From contig CAZTBG010000005.1 in the NCBI GenBank assembly GCA_964611805.1, forward strand, positions 1 through 54,627: a DNA stretch of 54,627 nucleotides, read 5' to 3'. Position numbers and translations under genes: made by a program. Under the pieces are notes generated by a model. That model did not search any database and was not told the origin of the DNA. It was given only the letters and a program-made list of their open reading frames with translations. Positions within the stretch are counted from its first letter, which is position 1, and every line of letters starts with the position of its first letter. Positions 45,559 to 53,113 of this stretch are shown piece by piece. The stretch is from W589 sp964611805. GTDB taxonomy: Bacteria > Chloroflexota > Dehalococcoidia > Dehalococcoidales > Fen-1064.

Positions 45559-46335
45559 ATGAAACTGGCAGACATTAAGAGCATCGGTGTCATGGGTTCC
45601 GGTGTCATGGGGGGTGGTATTTCTCAGTCGGCTATCCTGGCTGGCTACAATGTCATCTGCCGGGACCTGACCGATGAAATACTGGCGAAGGCAAAGGATA
45701 CCATCATCAATGGTCGATTCGGCCTCAAGGGTGGTGTTGAGCGGGGCAAACAGACCCAGGCGGAGATGGACGCTGCCATGGCAAGGCTGACCCTGACTAC
45801 CAAGGTGGAAGACCTCAAGGACTGCGACCTGATTATCGAGGCAATCGGTGGCGGCGATACCGGCCGACTGGAGGACAAGCCCCTGAAGCTGAAGATATTT
45901 GCCGAGCTGGACAACATAGTCAAGAAAGAGGCTATTTTTGCCAGCAATACCTCGACCTTCACCATCGCTGACCTGGCCGCGGTGACCAACCGCAAGGAAC
46001 ATTTCATCGGGATGCACCTCTTCAGTCCGGCAAATATCATGAAACTGGTAGAGGTCATCTATACAGCCGATACCACTGAGGATACAATTGTACTGATTGA
46101 AGAGCTCGCCAAGAGCTGGGGCAAGACACCGGTACGCGTCAAGGACGTCCCGGGAGACACCGGCTTTATCGGGAACCGTGTTATGGGCGCCGCCAGGAGA
46201 GAGGCAATGAAGGTGGTCGAGGAGGGTATTGCTACCGCCGAAGATGTCAATACCGCCATGATGCTCGGTTTCAACTGGCCGACTGGCCCATTACCGTTGG
46301 CTGGTCGTCCTGGTGCCCGCTCCGGCTGGCAGTAG
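45559..46335 (+). CDS. 3-hydroxyacyl-CoA dehydrogenase, short form lacking the end of the C-terminal domain
   Basis: A 258-aa protein with the NAD Rossmann motif GVMGSGVMGGGISQ near residue 10, catalytic region SNTSTFTIADL and HLFSPANIMKLVEV (His), and start of the C-terminal helical domain (GDTGFIGNRVMGAARREA). It should oxidise 3-hydroxyacyl-CoA to 3-oxoacyl-CoA with NAD. It stops after GFNWPTGPLPLAGRPGARSGWQ-like text, about 25-30 aa earlier than typical members of about 285 aa, losing the last dimer helices. GGAGAA precedes the ATG. Confidence 0.85.
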   Translation: MKLADIKSIGVMGSGVMGGGISQSAILAGYNVICRDLTDEILAKAKDTIINGRFGLKGGVERGKQTQAEMDAAMARLTLTTKVEDLKDCDLIIEAIGGGDTGRLEDKPLKLKIFAELDNIVKKEAIFASNTSTFTIADLAAVTNRKEHFIGMHLFSPANIMKLVEVIYTADTTEDTIVLIEELAKSWGKTPVRVKDVPGDTGFIGNRVMGAARREAMKVVEEGIATAEDVNTAMMLGFNWPTGPLPLAGRPGARSGWQ

Positions 46336-46358
46336 GAAACAATTGCAGGGTTAATAAA

Positions 46359-46394
46359 GGAGACCGGTGTCAAGAGATATGGCACCGGTCCTCC
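46359..46394. terminator. strong stem-loop after the hydroxyacyl-CoA dehydrogenase gene
   Basis: GGAGACCGGTGTC pairs with GGCACCGGTCCTCC (one bulged base) across a short loop, 24 bp after the stop. There is no T-run on the plus strand, so terminator function is uncertain; it also lies downstream of the convergent membrane-protein gene. Confidence 0.45.
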
Positions 46395-46433
46395 ATTGGA
46401 TGCGTAAAATAACGCTGGCACTTTAAGATAATA

Positions 46434-46691
46434 TCAGCCTACCAGCCCAAATATGCCCCCGATGATTATCATGACCAGACCAACAGCGATAGTTATCCAG
46501 CCACCTATCTTCAAGGCTCCGGGTTCGGGACGAAACGGCCAGCGGTCAAAGAACTCTCGCAGGTCAGTACGGGTGGTCAGGGCATCGTAGTAGCTCTTCT
46601 CTTCACGCTTGCCCCAGATTACGACACCCAGACCGAGAAGGATAAACACTCCACCCAGCACAACCGGTATCAGCCAACCGTGGGAAGCCAT
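46434..46691 (-). CDS. hypothetical two-helix membrane protein
   Basis: An 85-aa protein: an N-terminal membrane helix (LIPVVLGGVFILLGLGVVIW), a polar middle KREEKSYYDALTTRTDLREF, and a second glycine-rich helix at the end. The ATG at 46691 has GGAGGTGA six nt upstream and is preferred over an earlier in-frame ATG at 46805. It follows rplL by 138 bp on the same strand. Family not recognised. Confidence 0.65.
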   Translation of the reverse strand: MASHGWLIPVVLGGVFILLGLGVVIWGKREEKSYYDALTTRTDLREFFDRWPFRPEPGALKIGGWITIAVGLVMIIIGGIFGLVG

Positions 46692-46829
46692 AAATCTCAC
46701 CTCCGGGAGGCTATTGAGGTAGGATAGCACACCTGGCATATTGTCATCAACCAGGTTCGGTGGTAATGTGCGGGTTATACCCTCGCCATTATCGGTGAGG
46801 GACACACTCCGGCGACCTGAGATAAGGCC

Positions 46830-47333
46830 TTACTGAACCTCGACAGTGGCGCCAGCAGCTTCCAGCTTTTCCTTCATGCTGGCAGCCTCGTCTTTGTTGA
46901 CCCCTTCCCTCACTGTCGTAGGGGCACTCTCCACCAGGTCTTTGGACTCTTTCAGACCGAGGGATGTAATCTCCCGCACCGCTTTGATAACGTTAATCTT
47001 ATTTGCCCCGAAGTCTTTGAGGATGATGGTAAACGCCGTCTTTTCCTCGACTTCCGCCGCAGCACCCCCCTCCGCCGGGCCCACCCCTGCCTGAGCGGCG
47101 ACTGCTACCGGAGCAGCAGCACTAACACCAAATTCCTCCTCCAAAGCCTTTACCAGCTCAGCGAGTTCAAGGACGCTCATGTTCTTGATGGTATTCATTA
47201 TGTCATCAAGAGATGAAGACCTCTTCGTCTTTTCGACTTTGGCTGGTGCTTTAGCTTTAGCTGCCTTCGGTTTCTTTTCTTCAGCCTCTTCAGCCGCAGC
47301 CTCTTGTGTCACTTCAACATTCTCTTCAGCCAT
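46830..47333 (-). CDS. rplL: 50S ribosomal protein L7/L12 with a long N-terminal extension
   Basis: Ribosomal stalk protein, 167 aa, about 40 longer than usual. The first ~40 residues are an Ala/Glu/Lys-rich stretch (EEAEEKKPKAAKAKAPAKVE) before the normal start region SLDDIMNTIKNMSVLELAEL. The hinge and C-terminal domain are typical (EKTAFTIILKDFGANKINVI, then GLKESKDLVES). The ATG has GAGGGGG upstream and overlaps rplJ by 8 bp, so the extension is probably real and not a misread start. It forms the flexible stalk that recruits elongation factors. Confidence 0.95.
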   Translation of the reverse strand: MAEENVEVTQEAAAEEAEEKKPKAAKAKAPAKVEKTKRSSSLDDIMNTIKNMSVLELAELVKALEEEFGVSAAAPVAVAAQAGVGPAEGGAAAEVEEKTAFTIILKDFGANKINVIKAVREITSLGLKESKDLVESAPTTVREGVNKDEAASMKEKLEAAGATVEVQ

Positions 47334-47859
47334 TCTGTGCCCCCTCTAGTTGTTCAATTCTAGCCTGTAATACTACGGCAAGTCCACGCATCGGGCCAGC
47401 GAGAACCCCCACCAGCCTCCAGAACGGACTCATCATCCCGCCAACGACCCTGCCCAGCAGGACCTCCCTTGACGGTAGTCTGGCAAGGCTACTCACCTCC
47501 TCGGCGGTAAGCATCCGCTCAGGCAGGAAACCAGCCTTAATACTGGCCGTTGTGCCGGAGGTCCGAACGTAATCGGCCACCGCCTTGGCTATCTGAATGA
47601 TTTCGCCGTAGCCGAAGGCTATCGCTACCGGACCTTCAAAAGAAGCCGCCAGGTCTGGTCGCTTCAGCCGTTCCGCAGCAAACCGTGCCAGGGTATTCTT
47701 TACAACCCTGTAAGCGCCGTTCGACTCCTGTACTTTCCGACGCAGCGCCGTTATCTCAGCGTTTGACAGTCCCCGATAGTCTGTCAGGACAGCGATGTTG
47801 CAGTTGGAGAACTCAGCCTGCAACGCATCAATAATCTGCGCCTTCTTCTCTCTGGACAA
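47326..47859 (-). CDS. rplJ: 50S ribosomal protein L10
   Basis: A 177-aa stalk base protein that binds 23S rRNA and the L7/L12 dimers. Family text: FSNCNIAVLTDYRGLSNAEI near the start, VVKNTLARFA and FEGPVAIAFGYG following. It is preceded by an L10 leader with attenuator and overlaps rplL by 8 bp. Two acyl-CoA genes separate it from rplA, which is usually adjacent. Confidence 0.95.
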   Translation of the reverse strand: MSREKKAQIIDALQAEFSNCNIAVLTDYRGLSNAEITALRRKVQESNGAYRVVKNTLARFAAERLKRPDLAASFEGPVAIAFGYGEIIQIAKAVADYVRTSGTTASIKAGFLPERMLTAEEVSSLARLPSREVLLGRVVGGMMSPFWRLVGVLAGPMRGLAVVLQARIEQLEGAQNG

Positions 47860-47902
47860 ATGCTCCCACCTCCTTACCTCCTGCTACACTGGCCACCTAT
47901 TT

Positions 47903-48045
47903 AAAAAGTCCTCATGTCTGCCGCACGAGGACTATTACTCGAAACCTCAAAGTAGTAGCTGTTATCTGTGGTGAACTGCTACCACACTGCTTCCTCGGCA
48001 GGCAAGCATTAAGCCGTAACCGGCGCCCGCTGTCTCAGGATATTT
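47903..48045 (-). promoter_or_regulatory. ribosomal protein L10 leader with attenuator hairpin
   Basis: On the minus strand the leader reads GAGACAGCGGGCGCC, GGCTTAATGCTTGCC, TGCCGAGGAAGCAG, the conserved core of the L10 leader that L10(L12)4 binds. It ends in a hairpin AGTCCTC/GAGGACT (47907-47933) followed by TTTTT, an intrinsic terminator. Expected effect: excess L10-L12 promotes termination before rplJ. Confidence 0.85.
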
Positions 48046-48069
48046 AATTGTTTTTAAATATGCTAGGTA

Positions 48070-48104
48070 GGGGTTGGTGCCGGCCCGAGCCTGTCACCAA
48101 CCCC
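48070..48104 (-). terminator. stem-loop between thiolase and rplJ
   Basis: A perfect 10-bp stem GGGGTTGGTG/CACCAACCCC with a GC-rich 15-nt loop, 33 bp after the thiolase stop. No T-run follows directly on the minus strand (ACCTAGCATATTTAAAAA), so it may be a processing or pausing structure rather than a full terminator. Confidence 0.5.
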
Positions 48105-48137
48105 CGTACTAACTCGATATTATCCCGGGGTAGCTTA

Positions 48138-49367
48138 CTATACCCCTTCCAGCCCGACGATACCTACGAAAATAGCACAGCCAGCCGGACCGCCACCCAG
48201 GTTATGAGTGAGCCCCAGCTTGGGGGCTTTTATCTGCCGCGAAGGTTGTCCCGGGTTCAGCATGGTATCCGCCTTACCCTGAAGCTGCTTGTACATCTCA
48301 TAGAGCATCCGGATTCCGCTGGCACCAATCGGATGCCCGAAGCACTTCAGACCGCCATCCGGCTGCACCGGCAGCTTGCCATCCAGGTCAAAGAAGCCTT
48401 CCTCAATATCCTTCTGGACCTTACCCCTCGGACTGAACCTGAGGTCTTCCATGGTAACCGCTTCAGTGATGGAAAAACAGTCATGAACCTCGGCCATGCT
48501 AATTTCCTCGCGCGGATTGCTTACACCAGCCTCCTTATAGGCCGCTTCGGCCGCCCTAACGGTCGCTTCAACATGTGTATAGTCGAACTTGGTGTTGAAG
48601 TTGCCGTCACGAGGCGCCATCGCAATCTGCAGCGCCTTGACAAACATGGGCGGCTCCTTGCCCTTGCGCAGGTTCTTGGCTATCTCTGGTGTCGTGATAA
48701 CTGCGGCCGCGGCACCATCACTGACACCGCAGCAGTCATAAAGACCGAGAGGCCAGGCAATCATCGGCGCGTTGAGAATGGCATCCATAGGAACTTCTCT
48801 CTGAAAGTGCGCCTTCTTGTGCCGGGCACCGTTCACATGGCTCTTCCAGGAGACCCGGCCTATCATATGCTTGCCTTCCTCGTAGCTGAGTCCGTACCGG
48901 TTGAAGTAGGTGGTGGCCAGCATAGCGAACTGCGCCGGCGGTGGGCCGGCTGCTCCCGCCATCATGCCATGCCCGGGGCCGGGAATTCCGCCATCACTTA
49001 GCCCGCTGATGCCGCTATCCTTGAACTTGTCGACACCGAGCGCCAGCACGACATCGTAGATACCAGCAGCTACGGCGTAGCAAGCATTCCTAAAGGCATC
49101 GGAGGCGGTGGCACAGGCATTCTCCACCCTGGTGACCGGAATATACTGCATTCTGAGGGGCTCCGTGAGCGTCATCCCGGTGGCACCCGTTGAGGTGCCT
49201 ACCCAACCAGCTTCGATATCCTTGAGGTCTATTCCAGCATCCTCAAGGGCTTCATAGGCAGCCTCCACAATGAGGTCATTGGCACCGGCATCCCAGCGCT
49301 CTCCAAACTTGCTGCAACCCATACCAGCCACGGCAACCCTATCCTTAATACTTCCTGGCATCTTCAT
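48138..49367 (-). CDS. thiolase family protein (SCP2/archaeal acetyl-CoA acetyltransferase type)
   Basis: A 409-aa thiolase-fold enzyme. Active-site Cys in VENACATASDAF near residue 86; second-half motifs EVHDCFSITEA and GGLKCFGHPIGASGIRM carry the His and Cys of the family. It is the type that in archaea forms a complex with HMG-CoA synthase and a DUF35 protein, and here its upstream neighbour (39 bp away) is just such an HMGS-DUF35 fusion. Probably condenses or cleaves acyl-CoAs; substrate unknown. Located inside the ribosomal protein cluster. Confidence 0.88.
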   Translation of the reverse strand: MKMPGSIKDRVAVAGMGCSKFGERWDAGANDLIVEAAYEALEDAGIDLKDIEAGWVGTSTGATGMTLTEPLRMQYIPVTRVENACATASDAFRNACYAVAAGIYDVVLALGVDKFKDSGISGLSDGGIPGPGHGMMAGAAGPPPAQFAMLATTYFNRYGLSYEEGKHMIGRVSWKSHVNGARHKKAHFQREVPMDAILNAPMIAWPLGLYDCCGVSDGAAAAVITTPEIAKNLRKGKEPPMFVKALQIAMAPRDGNFNTKFDYTHVEATVRAAEAAYKEAGVSNPREEISMAEVHDCFSITEAVTMEDLRFSPRGKVQKDIEEGFFDLDGKLPVQPDGGLKCFGHPIGASGIRMLYEMYKQLQGKADTMLNPGQPSRQIKAPKLGLTHNLGGGPAGCAIFVGIVGLEGV

Positions 49368-49406
49368 TACCTCCCTGACTATCTATTTTGCACACTTCAT
49401 TATACA

Positions 49407-50840
49407 TCAATCTCTGACCGGTTTGCATTTCCAGAAGTAAATATTAGACGCAGCAGCAGTCCCTACCTTCCGGAAAGTCATCTCGACCTCCATGCCTACC
49501 TTGCACTCATCTGGGTCACGGTCGACCATGTCAAACAGGCCTCTACCTCCTCCTTCAAAGTCAACGACCGTTCGTGTCGCCGGCGGGTCAATACCACCAC
49601 CCAGAAAGTCGTGGCTGAAGCTGACCACTTTACCCTTCTTATCAGCGAACCGGTAGGGCTCAAAGTTGTCCTTAGCCTGGCATTCCAGGCAGACATGGGC
49701 ACGCATTGTAGAGCCCATAAAAAGCTGGACTGTGCCGCAGTTCAGACATTTCACGCCATATAGAGGCAGACCCAGCTCTCGTTCTCTCCACTCAGCCGCC
49801 ATGGAGACAGCACCACGTCCCGGACGAGAGAGGGGCGCTAGCGTCACTAAATTCCGCCAGCGCATGTACTTACCATAATTCTCCAGTTCTCCCCTGATAC
49901 CAAGATGACCCTTGATTCCCCGCCTGTAACCGACCTTCGTTATCCCGTCGGTTACCTTGAGCACGACGGCATCACAGCCGTTACCCCAATCAACCATCAG
50001 GATTCTGTCGCCGGGCTTAGCATCTTCCAGGGCGGAAACCAGAATCATCGGGGCAAGTGCCGTTCCGGTATTGCCAACACTGTCAAGCAACGGGTCCTGA
50101 ACCTGCTCTGGGGCAAAGCCAAGCGCCCTGGCAAGAGTACCCTGTGACCTGGCATTAGCACCGTAGATACACGCCTTGGTAATATCTTTCGGCGTCAGTT
50201 TCATTTTTCCCAGTAGAGTCTTGACTACTCTCACTGGTATCTGAGTATAACCGGCGTCACGACCAAAGCGGTCCTCCCAGGAGCGAATAAAATCATCACC
50301 GTGATTTCGCCAGTAGTCTACCAGGTCGTCTGATTCAGTGTAGCTGCCTTCAATCTCTACCGCTACGCCATCATTACTCACAAGGAAAGCAGCCGCTCCG
50401 TCACCCAGAGTTTGCTCGTCCTCTCCACCAGCGCCCCCTAAACGCATATCAGACACAGTGACCAGAACGCTCTTGAGTGAACCCGCATTTACCGCATCAA
50501 TGGCTGATTGCAGGGCAAGAGTACCTGCCCTGAGACAACTGGTGAAATCGGTATTCCGTGCATCCCGACGGAAATCAAGGGCACAAGCGACTATGTTTGC
50601 GTTGTTTCGCTCAATGTAAGGAGCAGTGGTGGTCGCTAAAAATACGGCGTCAACCGTCTTCGGGTCAGTGCCTTTCAGGCAATCAATGCCGGCAGATACT
50701 GCCAAGCTAATAGAGTCCTCATCAATGCCGGCTACAGCCTTTTCACCACGTCCGCCACCCCGCCCCCAGGCAGCGTTAATAACGCTCCGGGGCAGTCTCC
50801 TGTACGGGATATATGCTCCATAAGATTTTATACCTGCCAT
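49407..50840 (-). CDS. HMG-CoA synthase-like protein fused to a C-terminal DUF35 (OB-fold/rubredoxin-type Zn) domain
   Basis: A 477-aa fusion. N-terminal two thirds: ketoacyl-synthase/HMGS fold starting GIKSYGAYIPYRRLPRSVI, nucleophile Cys in NTDFTSCLRAGTLAL near residue 101, and GNTGTALAPM. From about 355: zinc ribbon KCLNCGTVQ...HVCLECQAK and an OB fold (GKVVSFSHDFLGG), i.e. DUF35. Where HMG-CoA synthases carry the catalytic His (FHQPN), this protein reads IYGAN, so classical HMG-CoA synthesis is doubtful. It forms a pair with the thiolase gene. It begins 88 bp after rplA on the same strand. Confidence 0.85.
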   Translation of the reverse strand: MAGIKSYGAYIPYRRLPRSVINAAWGRGGGRGEKAVAGIDEDSISLAVSAGIDCLKGTDPKTVDAVFLATTTAPYIERNNANIVACALDFRRDARNTDFTSCLRAGTLALQSAIDAVNAGSLKSVLVTVSDMRLGGAGGEDEQTLGDGAAAFLVSNDGVAVEIEGSYTESDDLVDYWRNHGDDFIRSWEDRFGRDAGYTQIPVRVVKTLLGKMKLTPKDITKACIYGANARSQGTLARALGFAPEQVQDPLLDSVGNTGTALAPMILVSALEDAKPGDRILMVDWGNGCDAVVLKVTDGITKVGYRRGIKGHLGIRGELENYGKYMRWRNLVTLAPLSRPGRGAVSMAAEWRERELGLPLYGVKCLNCGTVQLFMGSTMRAHVCLECQAKDNFEPYRFADKKGKVVSFSHDFLGGGIDPPATRTVVDFEGGGRGLFDMVDRDPDECKVGMEVEMTFRKVGTAAASNIYFWKCKPVRD

Positions 50841-50928
50841 GTCTCCTCCTTATAAAGTACTTACCAGCCAGATTATTAGAAGAACCCGTTATTTAGCAGA
50901 AATATTGTACTGCCTAGCACTAAATATA

Positions 50929-51642
50929 TCAAGCAGAGGTAAGGGCCAAGGTTGGCCGGAGGTCAAGTTTGATACCGGGTCCCATCGTTGTGGTAAGGAA
51001 AGCTGACCTGACATACTGCCCCTTGGCACCACTGGGCTTCGCCTTCATCACCGCATCAACCACTGCGGACAGATTTTCTACCAGCTTTTCTTTGTCAAAG
51101 CTCACCTTGCCCAGAGGCAAGTGGATTATAGCTGTCCTGTCCAGCTTGAACTCCACCCTTCCCTTACGGGCATCCTCAATCACTCTGGGCAGGTCTTCTG
51201 CCGGGACAACTGTGCCGGACTTGGGATTAGGCATCAGCCCCCTTCTCCCCAAGACCCGACCGAGCTTCCCCACCTTACTCATCATATCGGGAGTAGCAAT
51301 CGCCGTGTCGAACTCTACCCAGCCGTCCTCTATCTTCTTCACCAGGTCATCAGCGCCGACATAATCCGCTCCGGCATTCTCGGCGTTCCTGGCAGCCTCA
51401 CCTTGAGCAAATACCAGGACACGAACCGCTTTGCCAAGACCGTGCGGGAGAAGGGCAACACCGCGAACCTGCTGGCTAGCATTACGTGGGTCAAGTCCCA
51501 TCCGAAGATGAAGCTCGACAGTCTCATCGAATTTGGCGAATGCTGTTTGCTTGGCAAGGTCAACAGCCTCTTCAGGCGAGTAGGCCTTTGTTCTGTCAAT
51601 CTGCTGGCATGCCCCCTGGTATCTCTTCCCGTGCTTTGTCAT
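50929..51642 (-). CDS. rplA: 50S ribosomal protein L1
   Basis: A 237-aa ribosomal protein that binds 23S rRNA and usually represses its own operon. Text KHGKRYQGACQQIDRTKAYS and GRRGLMPNPKSGTV is diagnostic. It overlaps rplK by 4 bp. Complete. Its downstream neighbour is the HMGS-like fusion gene and not rplJ. Confidence 0.96.
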   Translation of the reverse strand: MTKHGKRYQGACQQIDRTKAYSPEEAVDLAKQTAFAKFDETVELHLRMGLDPRNASQQVRGVALLPHGLGKAVRVLVFAQGEAARNAENAGADYVGADDLVKKIEDGWVEFDTAIATPDMMSKVGKLGRVLGRRGLMPNPKSGTVVPAEDLPRVIEDARKGRVEFKLDRTAIIHLPLGKVSFDKEKLVENLSAVVDAVMKAKPSGAKGQYVRSAFLTTTMGPGIKLDLRPTLALTSA

Positions 51643-52067
51643 TCCTGCTCTATCTCAATCCCCATACTTCGTGCCGTCCCGGCAACAATTCGCTCGGCGG
51701 CCTCAATACTGGTAGCATTCAGGTCCTTGGCCTTTAGCTCAGCTATTTCGTGCAGCTTCTGCTGTGATAATTTGGGTAGCTGCTCGCGCCCTGCAGCACC
51801 AGACCCCTTCTCCACTCCGAGGGCCTTTTTCAACAGGTCAGTGGTCGGTGGTGTCTTTGTGACGAATGTGAACGAATTGTCTTCATAGGCAATTATCTCC
51901 ACCGGGACAATGGACCCGGCCTGGGACGCAGTACGTTCGTTATACTCCTTGCAAAAGCCCATAATGTTAATCCCGTGCTGGCCAAGGGCCGGGCCAACCG
52001 GCGGTGCCGGGTTCGCCTTACCCGCTTCAATCTGGAGCTTAATTATCGCTTTTATCTTCTTTGCCAC
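51639..52067 (-). CDS. rplK: 50S ribosomal protein L11
   Basis: A 142-aa protein of the GTPase-associated center. N-terminal KAIIKLQIEAGKANPAPPVG is the classical L11 signature, and the C-terminal KDLNATSIEAAERIVAGTAR binds rRNA. Normal length. Lies between nusG and rplA as in most bacteria. Confidence 0.97.
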   Translation of the reverse strand: MAKKIKAIIKLQIEAGKANPAPPVGPALGQHGINIMGFCKEYNERTASQAGSIVPVEIIAYEDNSFTFVTKTPPTTDLLKKALGVEKGSGAAGREQLPKLSQQKLHEIAELKAKDLNATSIEAAERIVAGTARSMGIEIEQE

Positions 52068-52088
52068 CCTGCCTCCAATCCTGAATAA

Positions 52089-52634
52089 TCAGAGCTTCTC
52101 CACCTGGAGAAAATCGAGTTCCACGGGTGTTTCACGCCCGAAAAGGGACAGAAGCACCTTGACCTTGCCCTTCTCAGTCCCGATTTCATCTACTATACCA
52201 ACAAAATCGGTAAAGGGCCCGTCCGTTACCCGGACACTCTGCCCCGGCCGAAAACCGACCTTCACCTTGGGCGTTTCTGCGTGCATCTGTTTCAAAATCC
52301 TGTCCGCTTCCTCTTCAGAGAGCGATACCGGCTTACCACCGCTACCGACGAAACCAGTAACCCCAGGGGTATTACGGACAATATTCCAGCTCTGGTCAGT
52401 CATGACCATCTCAACGAGTATATATCCGGGCAGAATCTTCCTGGATATAGTACGCCTTTGCCCACCCCGAATCTCGACCTCATCCTCCGTGGGTATTATT
52501 ACCTGAGCAACCTCCCCATCGGCATCCATAAACTTGACCCGCTGTTCCAGGTTCTTCTTAACCCGCTCCTCATATCCGGAGTAGGTATGAATCACAAACC
52601 AGTCCTTACCGTTTTTGCTCACATGCATCCTCAC
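52089..52634 (-). CDS. nusG: transcription elongation/antitermination factor NusG
   Basis: A 181-aa protein with the NGN domain (DWFVIHTYSGYEERVKKNL; ILPGYILVEM) and the C-terminal KOW domain (GQSVRVTDGPFTDFVGIV). It couples RNA polymerase to Rho or to the ribosome. Upstream of rplK and downstream of secE as usual. Two nearby in-frame ATGs leave the first two residues open. Confidence 0.96.
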   Translation of the reverse strand: MRMHVSKNGKDWFVIHTYSGYEERVKKNLEQRVKFMDADGEVAQVIIPTEDEVEIRGGQRRTISRKILPGYILVEMVMTDQSWNIVRNTPGVTGFVGSGGKPVSLSEEEADRILKQMHAETPKVKVGFRPGQSVRVTDGPFTDFVGIVDEIGTEKGKVKVLLSLFGRETPVELDFLQVEKL

Positions 52635-52683
52635 TCAGATTAAGGTCCAGTAAGCTAATCGTACCTCTTAGTTACGGCTCCCC

Positions 52684-52929
52684 TCAGCCACCCAGAAGAA
52701 GTTTACTAATCAGAGCACTGAAGCCGAGGTCAATCAGCCCCAAGATAATACCCACGCTGACAGTAACCAGCAAAACAAGACCCGTGAGATAGGCAGTCTC
52801 CCGCCTGGTCAACCATGTTACCTTTCTCATCTCGGCGATGGTATCAGGGATAAACCTGAACCTGGAAGGACGCCTGGCAGGAGCAACAGGACGTTTTGCG
52901 GGAGCTTTCGAACGTTTAGCAGACGGCAT
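52684..52929 (-). CDS. secE: preprotein translocase subunit SecE
   Basis: An 81-aa protein: a basic Pro/Ala/Arg-rich N-terminus, the conserved amphipathic helix AEMRKVTWLTRRETAYLTGL, and one membrane segment. Essential part of the SecYEG channel. Found between rpmG and nusG, the standard place. Confidence 0.93.
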   Translation of the reverse strand: MPSAKRSKAPAKRPVAPARRPSRFRFIPDTIAEMRKVTWLTRRETAYLTGLVLLVTVSVGIILGLIDLGFSALISKLLLGG

Positions 52930-52944
52930 GTTCTTCGCCCTTAA

Positions 52945-53112
52945 CTACCTCACTTCCCGGTGAAGGGTATGTACACGACAGCGCGGGCAATATTTGTTTA
53001 ATTCAAGCCTTTGTGAATCATTCCTACGGTTCTTAGTAGTCGTGTATGTCCTTTCCTTGCACTCGGAACAGGCAAGGTGGATGATAACTCTGGCTTCAGT
53101 TTTTCTGGCCAT
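52945..53112 (-). CDS. rpmG: 50S ribosomal protein L33
   Basis: A 55-aa ribosomal protein read from the ATG at 53112: MARKTEARVIIHLACSECKE, then two zinc-type CxxC pairs (CSEC and CPRC) around YTTTKNRRN. It is the zinc-binding form of L33. It starts 1 bp after the tuf stop and ends 16 bp before secE. Confidence 0.93.
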   Translation of the reverse strand: MARKTEARVIIHLACSECKERTYTTTKNRRNDSQRLELNKYCPRCRVHTLHREVR

Positions 53113-53113
53113 T

